Below the pieces are notes generated by a model. The model was not told the DNA's origin and ran no database searches. It saw only the letters and a list, made by a program, of their open reading frames with translations. Both the position numbers and the translations under genes were made by a program. Shown here piece by piece: positions 26,444 through 34,216 of a stretch of 64,000 nucleotides of DNA. Source of the stretch: Candidatus Omnitrophota bacterium (lineage in GTDB: Bacteria; Omnitrophota; Omnitrophia; Omnitrophales; Aquincolibacteriaceae); NCBI GenBank assembly GCA_016196565.1, contig JACPXK010000033.1, positions 1 through 64,000 on the forward strand, given 5' to 3'. Numbering within the stretch: position 1 is the stretch's first letter; every line of letters starts with the position of its first letter.

Positions 26444-28330
26444 ATGCCGAAGTCCCTTAAAACTTCTCTTTACCGCCATTACGTTCTCGCGGTTAGTATC
26501 GCCCTCGCGATTTTTGTCTTTCACCAATTTCATTTCGTGGATTTCAATGAGCTTGAAGCCTTGGATTTGCGGTTTCTCGTTCGCGGACCCAAACCCGCCT
26601 ATCAGGACATTGTGGTGGTGGAAATGGACGAAACCAGCGTCGAAAATCTCGGGGCCTGGCCTTGGCCGCGAAAAATCCACACTGAATTCTTGAATGAAAT
26701 CGGGAAATACAAACCTCGCCTGGTAATTTATAACGTGCTTTTAACGCAGGAAAGTTCCGCGCGAGAGGAAGACAAGGAGCTTGCCACGGCGATCGAGAAA
26801 GCGGGAAATGTCATTCTTCCTTTCTATTATTATTCCGAAGAACCTTTTCAGGCTTTTTTCCCTATTCCGCTTTTGCAGGAATCCGCCCGGGCCACAGGAT
26901 TTCTTAATCTTCCCATCGACCGTGACGGCAAAATCCGCCGCTCAAAACTTTTTGTCAAATCAGAGGAAGCCGCTTATTACCCCGTCTCCGTGCTTGCGGC
27001 CTCTAATCAGGGGATGGATGAAGAAAATTTCCGGCACTGGCTTGAGCAAATTCCAATCGATCCTCTGAGTAGTTTCTGGATTCATTATCCCGGGCCTGCT
27101 TCATCGTTTCAAAGGGTGTCCTTTTCCCGCGTTGTAAAGGCTGCCGAACATGGTGAAGAATCTTTCATGCAAAGACTTTTCGAAAATCGCATTGTGCTCG
27201 TGGGAAAAACAACGGCGGGAGACTCCGATCTGCAAAAAATCCCGTTTTCTTCCGGGGAGCCGGAAATTTTTATCCAGGCCAGCGCTCTTCACACCCTTTT
27301 GAGCAAACAGTACCTTCGTTCCACGAACCGTTACCTGAATCTTTTGATGCTTTTGTCCCTCGCTTTAGCCGCTTGCTGGAGCGCCAAAATGGCATCTCCC
27401 AATTTAGGAATTTTTTCTATTTTGGGACTTACGGGAGGGTACGCGGCCTTCAATTTCAGCGCCTTTTATTTTACCGGGTGGATTTTTCCTTTCTTTGTTC
27501 CTTTGATTACGATGGGCCTGATTTATATTCTCGTTCTTTTTGTCGAAGCCATCGAAATCCGCTTTCGCGGGGAATTAATGGATCAGGAACTCGGCACCGC
27601 CGCGCGCATTCAGGAAACTTTTTTGCCTCGTACGATGCCCGTCGTGGAAAATCTGGATATCGACGTGGAATACCGTTTTGCGCGGCAGGTAGGCGGGGAT
27701 CTTTATGATTGGACGGATTTCGGCGACGGGAATTTCGGGATTTGTGTGGGCGATGTTTCCGGTAAAGGAGTCCCGGCCGCGATTTATATGGCGCGCGCCA
27801 TCAGCGATTTCAGGCGTGAAAATAAATCCGATCTTGAACCCGGAGAGCTTTGCCGTTTGCTCAATGCCATTTTAACGCGCGACATGGCGCATAACACCGG
27901 CATGTTTTTGACTTTGATTTATGTTGTCACGAATACGAAGAAACGAAAACTTTGGGTGACGAACGCTGCCCATATGCCCATGATTTTTTACCGGCATCGT
28001 CTGCGCAAGGCCAGTATTTTATTGTCCGACACGGTTCCCGTCGGCAAACCGCTCGGCCTTTTTACGGACGCCGCTTATAAGACGGCTGAAATGCCTTTCG
28101 AACCGGGAGATTATTTTTTCTTGATCAGCGACGGCATTAAAGAAGCCCGCAACGAAAAAGGCCGGGAGTTTGGTCTTGAGCGTATCAGAAAGCTTATCGA
28201 AGATTGTGCCGGTATTCCTTGTGAGGAGTTGATGGATCACCTTTTTCAGGATTTGCATACTTTTCAAAAAGGGCTTCCTCTCCATGATGATTGCACGGCT
28301 GTCTGTGTCAGGTTCCGGTCGGGTTTTTGA
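26444..28330 (+). CDS. CHASE2-sensor PP2C/SpoIIE-type serine phosphatase
   Basis: 628 residues from ATG 26444 (an in-frame TTG at 26408 lies inside mlaD). An N-terminal span (about 8-28) leads to an extracytoplasmic CHASE2 domain: LDLRFLVRGPKPAYQDIVVVEMDETSVENLGAWPWPR (about 40-77) and IVLVGKTTAGDSD. Three membrane spans follow (about 295-375), then SpoIIE: RIQETFLPRTMP, QVGGDLYDW, VGDVSGKGVPAAIYMARA, FFLISDGIKEARNEKGREFG and HDDCTAVCVRF with the metal-binding acids. It would dephosphorylate the STAS protein in response to an outside signal. Overlap of the module with mla genes suggests envelope-stress sensing, which is inference. Confidence 0.92.
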   Translation: MPKSLKTSLYRHYVLAVSIALAIFVFHQFHFVDFNELEALDLRFLVRGPKPAYQDIVVVEMDETSVENLGAWPWPRKIHTEFLNEIGKYKPRLVIYNVLLTQESSAREEDKELATAIEKAGNVILPFYYYSEEPFQAFFPIPLLQESARATGFLNLPIDRDGKIRRSKLFVKSEEAAYYPVSVLAASNQGMDEENFRHWLEQIPIDPLSSFWIHYPGPASSFQRVSFSRVVKAAEHGEESFMQRLFENRIVLVGKTTAGDSDLQKIPFSSGEPEIFIQASALHTLLSKQYLRSTNRYLNLLMLLSLALAACWSAKMASPNLGIFSILGLTGGYAAFNFSAFYFTGWIFPFFVPLITMGLIYILVLFVEAIEIRFRGELMDQELGTAARIQETFLPRTMPVVENLDIDVEYRFARQVGGDLYDWTDFGDGNFGICVGDVSGKGVPAAIYMARAISDFRRENKSDLEPGELCRLLNAILTRDMAHNTGMFLTLIYVVTNTKKRKLWVTNAAHMPMIFYRHRLRKASILLSDTVPVGKPLGLFTDAAYKTAEMPFEPGDYFFLISDGIKEARNEKGREFGLERIRKLIEDCAGIPCEELMDHLFQDLHTFQKGLPLHDDCTAVCVRFRSGF

Positions 28331-28333
28331 GCG

Positions 28334-28362
28334 TTTACAATCCTGCTCTCTTGTGCTAATTT
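28334..28362 (+). promoter_or_regulatory. Possible sigma-70 promoter before the TIGR04073-type gene
   Basis: TTTACA (28334-28339), 17-bp spacer, TAATTT (28357-28362), in the 73-bp gap after the phosphatase stop. It may restart transcription for the second cobalamin block. Confidence 0.45.
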
Positions 28363-28403
28363 TAACTCCCCCGAAACCCTAATAACGATAACAAAGGAGT
28401 CTT

Positions 28404-28742
28404 ATGCAACAACTCAATCTTCGTATTATTGTTATCGCAACACTATTCGTTTTACTTATTTCTCCTTGGGCCATCGCCGGAGAAGGAACAACGGGGGATT
28501 ATATGGGGCAAATCGGAACCAAATTTGGCCGGGGGTTGGTGAATGTGATCACCAGTCCTGCAGAAATTCCCTGTCGCATGGGTGATGACATGGAAGTCAA
28601 AGGAGCCGCGGGGTTTTTTACAGGATTTGGCAAAGGAATTTATTATATGCTTCGAAGAATTTTAAATGGGGTGACCGAAATTGGCACTTTCATGATTCCC
28701 GGCGAACGGGATATCCCTCCGGTTTGCCAAGATAAAATTTAA
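28404..28742 (+). CDS. Exosortase-system-associated protein, TIGR04073 type
   Basis: 112 residues with signal peptide (hydrophobic 8-25, cleavage near AIA). The mature part GQIGTKFGRGLVNVITSPAE, the FTGFGKGIYYMLRRILNGV segment and the IPPVC end match my recollection of the TIGR04073 family, small secreted proteins found in bacteria with exosortase systems (Verrucomicrobia, Lentisphaerae and relatives). Function unknown. It has a strong SD (AAAGGAG) and its stop overlaps the btuF-like start (TAATG). No exosortase gene is in the window. Confidence 0.7.
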   Translation: MQQLNLRIIVIATLFVLLISPWAIAGEGTTGDYMGQIGTKFGRGLVNVITSPAEIPCRMGDDMEVKGAAGFFTGFGKGIYYMLRRILNGVTEIGTFMIPGERDIPPVCQDKI

Positions 28743-29497
28743 TGCGTATTGTCTCTCTTAGCCCCTCATTCACCGAAACCCTTCAGGCCTTGGATTTGGA
28801 AAATAGTCTGGTGGGAATTACGGATTTTTGTCCTGATGAAAAATCTCCGGGGGCGGTACGGATTGGTTCCCCCAAAGCGCTTAAAATCTCCGAAATCCTA
28901 GCCCTCAATCCCGATTTTGTTTTGTCCGACAAAAAAGAAAATCGTTCGGCGGAAATTACCGAGATTCAAAAAAAATGCCGAGTTCTTTCTTACGAAGCCA
29001 AATCGATCGAAGCCGTGAAAGACAGTGTTTGGGCCTTGGGCCGCCAGTTCGGAAAAACGGAAGAAGCGGGCCGTATGATTGAAAATATCAAACGTGAATG
29101 CGAAATCTCCAAAAAGGCATTGGAAAGCCAGCCGCCGGTTCGGACTGTTGTGTTGCTTTGGCATCAGCCTTATGTCACGGTTAATTTTGATACTTATATT
29201 TCAAGGCTGGTCGAGTCGAGCGGGGGACTGAACGTTTTTCGCGAAGACCCGGTACGCGAATTTCCCGTAGAGATCGAAGATATGCTCGACAAAGAACCGG
29301 AAATCCTTCTCTTGGCGGGGGATCCCTTTGCTTTTAAAAAGTATCACATCAAAGGGTTTCGTAAGTACCGGATTTTTTCAAAAATCAGAATTGAACTTGT
29401 GAACGGAAAAATTTTTTCTAATTTCGGCCCAAGAACCGCCGAAGCCATCGCCGGGTTAAGGGCCCTTCTTATTCCTTCTTATGTCACTCATCGCTGA
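28742..29497 (+). CDS. BtuF-like cobalamin/corrinoid-binding protein without signal peptide
   Basis: 251 residues of the periplasmic-binding-protein fold used for iron-siderophore and vitamin B12: MRIVSLSPSFTETLQALDLE, LVGITDFCPDE, EILALNPDFVLSDKKE, VLLWHQPYVTVNFDTYISRLVESSGGLNVF (about 138-168) and the long linking helix between lobes. The protein starts right at the first strand, so no export signal exists at the annotated ATG and no in-frame upstream extension supplies one. Similar leaderless versions occur in cobalamin gene clusters, where the role may be cytoplasmic corrinoid handling. Overlaps cobS by 17 bp. Confidence 0.82.
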   Translation: MRIVSLSPSFTETLQALDLENSLVGITDFCPDEKSPGAVRIGSPKALKISEILALNPDFVLSDKKENRSAEITEIQKKCRVLSYEAKSIEAVKDSVWALGRQFGKTEEAGRMIENIKRECEISKKALESQPPVRTVVLLWHQPYVTVNFDTYISRLVESSGGLNVFREDPVREFPVEIEDMLDKEPEILLLAGDPFAFKKYHIKGFRKYRIFSKIRIELVNGKIFSNFGPRTAEAIAGLRALLIPSYVTHR

Positions 29498-30236
29498 TTT
29501 TTTCGAAGCCCTGCGTTTTCTGACGATTATTCCCATTCCCCAAAAGGGGCCAGGCCCCTCGGTGCCAGGCTCCTTTTCTTCTTCCTCATTGGCCCGTTCC
29601 ATGTTTTTCTTCCCGCTTGCCGGGCTTCTCATCGGAGCCGTGACGCTCGGGATTTATTTTCTCTTTCAAAGCTATTTGCCGGCGAGCCTTACAATCCTGA
29701 TTTTGCTCACGACCCCCATTTTTTTAAGCGGCGGGCTTCACCTGGACGGTTTTGCCGATTTTGTGGATGGTTTCGGCGGCGGAAAAAATAAAGAAGACAT
29801 TTTGCGCATTATGAAAGATTCCCATATTGGGACTTTTGGGGCCGCGGGAATCGTTCTTTTGCTTCTTGCTAAATATCAAATGCTTCTGGAACTTCCTTCA
29901 AAAGAAATGGTTTTCTTAATGGCCCTGGCATCTTCGCGTTGGGTTCAAGTGGTGTTGTGTTTTTTTCTTCCCCCGGCAAACCCTTCGCAAGGACTCGCCA
30001 AGGAAGTCGCGCAAAAGGTAGGGGTGCGGGAATTGACCGGAGCCAGTATTTTTTTATTTTTGATGACGGTTTGGCTTCAAGGGCTCGGACTTGTTTTATT
30101 CGTGGGGCTTGTTTTATTCTCCGCGTTGATCGGCTGGATTTTTTATCAGCGTCTTGGAGGAATCACCGGAGATTTGATCGGAGCGGCCAGCGAAATGACG
30201 GAGCTAATGATTTATTTTTTGGCGGTTCTACTTTAA
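29481..30236 (+). CDS. cobS: Adenosylcobinamide-GDP ribazoletransferase CobS with inserted repeat peptide
   Basis: 251 residues, about six membrane spans. FFEALRFLTIIPIP starts the family domain; GGLHLDGFADFVDGFGGGKNKEDILRIMKDSHIGTFG (about 83-119) is the catalytic acidic loop, and GGITGDLIGAASEMTEL is the second. Residues about 21-33 (PQKGPGPSVPGSF) come from an inverted copy of a GC-rich palindromic repeat sitting in frame in the loop after the first strand. CobS joins adenosylcobinamide-GDP with alpha-ribazole. Confidence 0.93.
   Translation: MSLIADFFEALRFLTIIPIPQKGPGPSVPGSFSSSSLARSMFFFPLAGLLIGAVTLGIYFLFQSYLPASLTILILLTTPIFLSGGLHLDGFADFVDGFGGGKNKEDILRIMKDSHIGTFGAAGIVLLLLAKYQMLLELPSKEMVFLMALASSRWVQVVLCFFLPPANPSQGLAKEVAQKVGVRELTGASIFLFLMTVWLQGLGLVLFVGLVLFSALIGWIFYQRLGGITGDLIGAASEMTELMIYFLAVLL
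29541..29578 (-). repeat. GC-rich palindromic repeat, in-frame copy 2 inside cobS
   Basis: Reverse complement of the 24952 copy: CAAAAGGGGCCAGGCCCCTC then GGTGCCAGGCTCCTTTTC. It adds about 13 codons to cobS without stop or frameshift. Confidence 0.88.
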
Positions 30237-30240
30237 GTAG

Positions 30241-30277
30241 ACGGAGCCTGGCACCGAGGTGCCTGGCCCCTTTTGGA
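30241..30277 (+). repeat. GC-rich palindromic repeat, intergenic copy 3
   Basis: ACGGAGCCTGGCACCGAGGT then GCCTGGCCCCTTTTGG. It fills the cobS-cobD gap; its end runs into GGAGGATAGG, so the element borders or supplies the cobD ribosome binding site. Confidence 0.85.
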
Positions 30278-30286
30278 GGATAGGAT

Positions 30287-31396
30287 ATGCACGGCGGCGA
30301 TTTTAAAAATTTTTCCCGGAAATTCGGCAAACCTGAAAATGAAATTCTCGATTTCTCGAGTAATATTAATCCTTATGGAATTCCGAATTCCGTAGCGCTT
30401 CTTTACCCGAAGTTAATGGCGGAGCTGGAGAATTATCCCGATCCCAAGGCCGAAGACATGCGCCGTGAAATTGCCCGGCATTTTCCGGTCTTTCCTGAAA
30501 ATGTGATTGCCGCGAACGGTTCTCTGGCGGTATTGGCGCTTGCCATACAAACCTTGGCTCCCCGGCGTGCGGTTTTGATCGAGCCCTGTTTTTCCGAATA
30601 CCGCGAGCTTTTAAATCAGCGGGGAACGGAAGTCCGTAATGTCCTCCTCCGAGAAGGAGATCAATTTGAATTTCGCCTGCCGGAAATTTTAAATACCCTG
30701 AGAGGAACCGATTTAATCGTGATCGGTCATCCCAACAGCCCGACCGGGACGGCCTTGAAACGCGAAGAGCTGCTTGAGCTTATTTCCGAGGCCCGCCGGC
30801 AAAATGTTTTTGTGATTGTAGATGAAGCCTTCAGCGATTGGACACCTGAGATTTCCGTCGCTAGTGAAATTAAAGACAATAGTTATTTCCTCGTGGCGAA
30901 ATCGCTTACTAAATTTTATGCCTTGGCCGGCATACGTTCCGGTTTTGGACTTGGCGCGCGCCGCTTAATCGAAAAAATGCAATCCCGGCAGGAAATGTGG
31001 TCTTGTAACCGGCTGGCCCAGCGTCTTTCGATCGCCGCCCTTCAGGATATGGAGTTCCGGCGCAAAAGTTTTGAATGGTTTCGCGAAGAATCCGTGGTAT
31101 TCGCTGAAAAAATTAATGGCTTACGCGAATTTCGTGCTTATCCCAGTCTTGCTAATTTTTTTCTGGTGAAAATCCTGCCGCCGCTTATAAAAAATGAAAC
31201 AGCCCTTACGGCCTTGCCCGATTTTCTGGGCCGCAAAGGAATTTATGTTCGTGAAGTCGTGGATTATACGGGGCTGGATAATTCTTATTTCCGGGCTTCC
31301 GTTCGTCTGCGTCATGAAAATGAAGTTTTGATCGAGGCTTTGAAAGAATGGGCCCGTCTTAGAACCAATCCCCGGCTGGCAGAGATTATCCCATGA
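30287..31396 (+). CDS. cobD: L-threonine-O-3-phosphate decarboxylase CobD (PLP)
   Basis: 369 residues, class I/II aminotransferase fold. Near the N-terminus ILDFSSNINPYGIP is the CobD/HisC-type opening. NGSLAVLALAIQTL, IGHPNSPTGTAL and the PLP lysine in SLTKFYALAGIRSGFG (Lys209) follow. The protein makes (R)-1-amino-2-propanol phosphate, the linker joined by CbiB. HisC is the main alternative, but the cobalamin neighbourhood decides. SD GGAGG at 30275 region. Confidence 0.9.
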   Translation: MHGGDFKNFSRKFGKPENEILDFSSNINPYGIPNSVALLYPKLMAELENYPDPKAEDMRREIARHFPVFPENVIAANGSLAVLALAIQTLAPRRAVLIEPCFSEYRELLNQRGTEVRNVLLREGDQFEFRLPEILNTLRGTDLIVIGHPNSPTGTALKREELLELISEARRQNVFVIVDEAFSDWTPEISVASEIKDNSYFLVAKSLTKFYALAGIRSGFGLGARRLIEKMQSRQEMWSCNRLAQRLSIAALQDMEFRRKSFEWFREESVVFAEKINGLREFRAYPSLANFFLVKILPPLIKNETALTALPDFLGRKGIYVREVVDYTGLDNSYFRASVRLRHENEVLIEALKEWARLRTNPRLAEIIP

Positions 31397-32931
31397 AAGC
31401 AAAAGCATTGATGATTCTTGGAACGGCTTCGCATGTCGGCAAATCCGTGATTGCCGCGGGTTTTTGCCGTCTTCTTTCCGACGCGGGATATCGCGTGGCG
31501 CCTTTTAAGGCACAGAATATGTCCAATAATTCCTTTGTGACCAAAGATGGCGGAGAAATGGGACGGGCGCAAGTGGTTCAGGCTGAATGTGCGCGTGTTG
31601 AGCCGCACACGGATATGAATCCGATTTTGCTTAAACCGTCACAAGACAACGGCTCGCAAGTGATTGTGCAAGGCAAAGCCATCGGTCATTTCGAGGCGCA
31701 GGGTTATTATGCGATGAAAGCAAAAATGGCGGAAGTGGTACGGGATTCTTATGAAAGATTGGCGTCACAATATGAAATCATTGTGATGGAAGGCGCCGGC
31801 TCCTGCGCGGAAATCAATCTCAAAGAAAACGATATTGTGAATATGAAAATGGCGGAAATGGCGGATGCCCGCTGTTTGCTGGTAGGGGATATTGATACGG
31901 GCGGCATTTTTGCTTCCATGATCGGAACGATTGATTTGCTTTCCGAAAATGAAAGGGCGAGAATTGCCGGCCTAATCATCAATAAATTTCGCGGCGACCG
32001 TTCGCTTTTTGAGGACGGAATCAAAATCCTGCAAGAAAAAACCGGCAAGAAAATCTGGGGAATAATTCCTTATGACCGCGAACTCTGGATTGATGCCGAA
32101 GACGGCGTTTCGCTTGAAAGAGAAAACACCAAAAGGAGCCTGGCACCAAGGGACCTGGCCCCTTTTGAGTTAGACATTGCCGTCGTTCAACTTCCGAGAA
32201 TCTCCAATTTCACAGATTTTGAAATCCTCCGTCAGGAACCGGGAGTGCGTTTGCGAATTGTCTCGCTGGCGAGACAATTGGGGAATCCCGATCTTCTTAT
32301 TCTCCCCGGCACCAAATCCACCCTGGGGGATTTGGAATATTTGAGGAAATCCGGCTTTGAAGAAAAGATCAAAACTTATTATGAAAATGGCGGAAAAGTA
32401 TTCGGCATTTGCGGCGGTTTTCAAATGTTGGGGGAGGAAATCATCGATCCCCAAGGCATCGAGTCTCAGAATAAAGCCATAAAAGGTTTGGGGCTTTTTA
32501 AAATGAGAACCGAGTTTTTCCCCGAAAAAGTTTTGCGACGCATCACAGAGCCGGTTCATTTGAAACTCTTTGGGGCATCCGTGCAAGGAATGATCGAAGG
32601 CTATGAAATTCATATGGGCAAAACCACCGAGATTGCTTCTTCGGCCTCCGGCCTCCTCGCAATGACCGAAGCAATCTCAGTCCATTCTTCCGGGAGGGCC
32701 GCCGGGACTTATATTCATGGAATTTTCGATTCTCCTTCTTTTCGCCGCAGTTTTTTGAATGCGCTTGGCAAAGCCTGCGGCAAACAGAGCTCTGAAAATG
32801 TACTCGCCCTTTCCGCCGGGGATTTAAAAGAAATTCATTACAACCGTCTCGCCCGTCTTCTGGCGGATCATTTGGATTTGAACGAACTGCAAGAATGTCT
32901 TCAATTATCACTGCCTTTGTCCTTGATTTAA
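31393..32931 (+). CDS. cobQ: Cobyric acid synthase CobQ with two inserted repeat peptides
   Basis: 512 residues. ATP domain: ILGTASHVGKSVIAAGFCRL (about 8-27), FKAQNMSNNSFVT, GRAQVVQAECARVEPHTDMNPILLKPSQDNGSQVI (about 56-92) and VMEGAGSCAEINL. The amidotransferase has Cys340 in FGICGGFQMLGE and EGYEIHMGKT. Residues about 247-259 (TKRSLAPRDLAPF) and about 413-429 (EIASSASGLLAMTEAIS) derive from two kinds of palindromic repeat, both in frame. The enzyme amidates side chains b, d, e and g. ATGA overlap with cobD. Confidence 0.94.
   Translation: MKAKALMILGTASHVGKSVIAAGFCRLLSDAGYRVAPFKAQNMSNNSFVTKDGGEMGRAQVVQAECARVEPHTDMNPILLKPSQDNGSQVIVQGKAIGHFEAQGYYAMKAKMAEVVRDSYERLASQYEIIVMEGAGSCAEINLKENDIVNMKMAEMADARCLLVGDIDTGGIFASMIGTIDLLSENERARIAGLIINKFRGDRSLFEDGIKILQEKTGKKIWGIIPYDRELWIDAEDGVSLERENTKRSLAPRDLAPFELDIAVVQLPRISNFTDFEILRQEPGVRLRIVSLARQLGNPDLLILPGTKSTLGDLEYLRKSGFEEKIKTYYENGGKVFGICGGFQMLGEEIIDPQGIESQNKAIKGLGLFKMRTEFFPEKVLRRITEPVHLKLFGASVQGMIEGYEIHMGKTTEIASSASGLLAMTEAISVHSSGRAAGTYIHGIFDSPSFRRSFLNALGKACGKQSSENVLALSAGDLKEIHYNRLARLLADHLDLNELQECLQLSLPLSLI
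32131..32167 (+). repeat. GC-rich palindromic repeat, in-frame copy 4 inside cobQ
   Basis: AAAAGGAGCCTGGCACCAAG then GGACCTGGCCCCTTTTG. It falls in the linker just before the conserved VQLPRISNFTDFE block that opens the amidotransferase domain. Confidence 0.88.
32629..32678 (+). repeat. Short palindromic repeat inside cobQ (GAGATTGCTTC type)
   Basis: GAGATTGCTTC (32629-32639) and GAAGCAATCTC (32668-32678) are a perfect 11-bp inverted pair. Between them CCTCCTCGCAATGACC matches the end of the 22673 element, so this looks like a shortened member of that family. Confidence 0.75.
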
Positions 32932-33851
32932 TTCTCGGCGATCCGGTTTATCCCTTTCATCCCATCCGGCTCATGGGAGCCGCCATTGCCAAGCTGGAAG
33001 ACTTTTTGCGGGCTTCCGTGCGCGACAGGAAACTCGGCGGACTGATTCTCGCCATTTTTTTTCCTCTTTTTGTGCTGGTGCTTTCAGGCTGGATCATCGC
33101 GGGGCTTGGTAAAATTCATTTTATGCTGGGATGGGCGGCAAGTGTTTTCGGAATTTATTCTTCGCTTTCCATTCGCGATCTTCATCAGGAAGGACTTCGT
33201 ATTTATAAAGATCTTTTGGCCCGGGATTATGACAAGGCCCGCAAGGATTTGGCGCGCATTGTAGGGCGTGACACTTCGCAATTATCCGAAAGGGAAATCA
33301 TACGCGGGACGGTAGAAGCCATTTCAGAAAGTGTATTGGACGGCATCGCGGCACCGCTTTTTTTTGCGGCCTTAGGAGGCGCGCCTCTGGCCCTTGCGTA
33401 TAAAGCCGTGAACACACTTGATTCCATGATCGGTCATCAAAATGAAAAATACCGGGAATTCGGATTTTTTGCGGCGAAGCTGGATACTTTGATGAATATA
33501 ATTCCCGCATGGATTTCTTATTATGCCGTCAGTCTGGGGACTTTATGCGTCAACGCTCGGATGCGCGAAGCTCTTTACACCGGTTGGCATGACGGTATAG
33601 CCGCTTCTTATGGGCCTAGTGCCATTCCTCAAGCCGCATGGGCCGGCGCTCTGGGTCTTCAACTCGGCGGGGTGAATATTTATGAGGGGAGGAAAGTCGA
33701 AAAGCCATTACTCGGTTTCCCTAAAAAGGATTTTCATCTTGAGGACATTGCGCGAAGCTTAAAATTAATGCTCGCCGCTTCCTGGATTTTACTCGTTTTT
33801 GCCGTATTTTTGCGCTATGCTACCGATTCATGCGTTCAGCTTATCTTCTAA
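32895..33851 (+). CDS. cbiB: Adenosylcobinamide-phosphate synthase CbiB
   Basis: 318 residues, membrane protein with about five spans. It opens with FVLDLILGDPVYPFHPIRLMG, the family signature. Further blocks are LRDLHQEGLRIYK-like SIRDLHQEGLRIYK, DTSQLSEREIIRGTVEAISESVLDG and YKAVNTLDSMIGHQNEKY, and an AFASYGPSAIPQAAWAGALG-like stretch near the end. It attaches the aminopropanol phosphate made by CobD to cobyric acid. Overlaps cobQ by 37 bp and cbiX by 22 bp. Confidence 0.94.
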   Translation: MSSIITAFVLDLILGDPVYPFHPIRLMGAAIAKLEDFLRASVRDRKLGGLILAIFFPLFVLVLSGWIIAGLGKIHFMLGWAASVFGIYSSLSIRDLHQEGLRIYKDLLARDYDKARKDLARIVGRDTSQLSEREIIRGTVEAISESVLDGIAAPLFFAALGGAPLALAYKAVNTLDSMIGHQNEKYREFGFFAAKLDTLMNIIPAWISYYAVSLGTLCVNARMREALYTGWHDGIAASYGPSAIPQAAWAGALGLQLGGVNIYEGRKVEKPLLGFPKKDFHLEDIARSLKLMLAASWILLVFAVFLRYATDSCVQLIF

Positions 33852-34216
33852 TTGCCCACGGAAGCCGTGAAAAGGAAAGCAATCAAGCTTTTGAAGAGTT
33901 CACGGGCCATCTCAAAAGCCGGTTTCCCGGCCGCTATGTTCAGCCGGCCTATCTGGAGCTTGCCGAACCCGGCATCCCGGCTGCTATTGGGAGTTGTATC
34001 GAACAAGGGGCCGAAGAGATTTTCGTGATTCCCATGATGCTTTTTCCGGGACGGCATGTCAAAGAAGATATTCCGCGCTATATTCAGGAAGCCAAAGAAA
34101 AACATCGCCATATCGATTTTCATTATGCGGGTCCGTTATCGGACCACCCTTTAATGCTGGAACTCGTGGATGAAAAGGCAAAATCACTTCTTTTAGGAAG
34201 GTCCAAAACCCCATGA
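33830..34216 (+). CDS. cbiX: Sirohydrochlorin cobaltochelatase, short form (CbiX-S)
   Basis: 128 residues. His10 in YLLIAHGSREKESNQAFEEF and His76 in MLFPGRHVKEDIPRYI are the metal-binding histidines of the class II chelatases. The length matches the small homodimeric form, typical of archaea, rather than the double-length bacterial CbiX. It inserts cobalt into sirohydrochlorin, the entry to the anaerobic route, although none of the middle ring-methylation genes is in this window. SirB-type iron chelatase is the alternative. Confidence 0.9.
   Translation: MRSAYLLIAHGSREKESNQAFEEFTGHLKSRFPGRYVQPAYLELAEPGIPAAIGSCIEQGAEEIFVIPMMLFPGRHVKEDIPRYIQEAKEKHRHIDFHYAGPLSDHPLMLELVDEKAKSLLLGRSKTP

Noticed and set aside
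28331..28742. Cobalamin riboswitch before the second cobalamin block
   Set aside because: The 73-bp gap is too short and lacks the B12-box; other cob gene gaps are shorter or filled with repeats.
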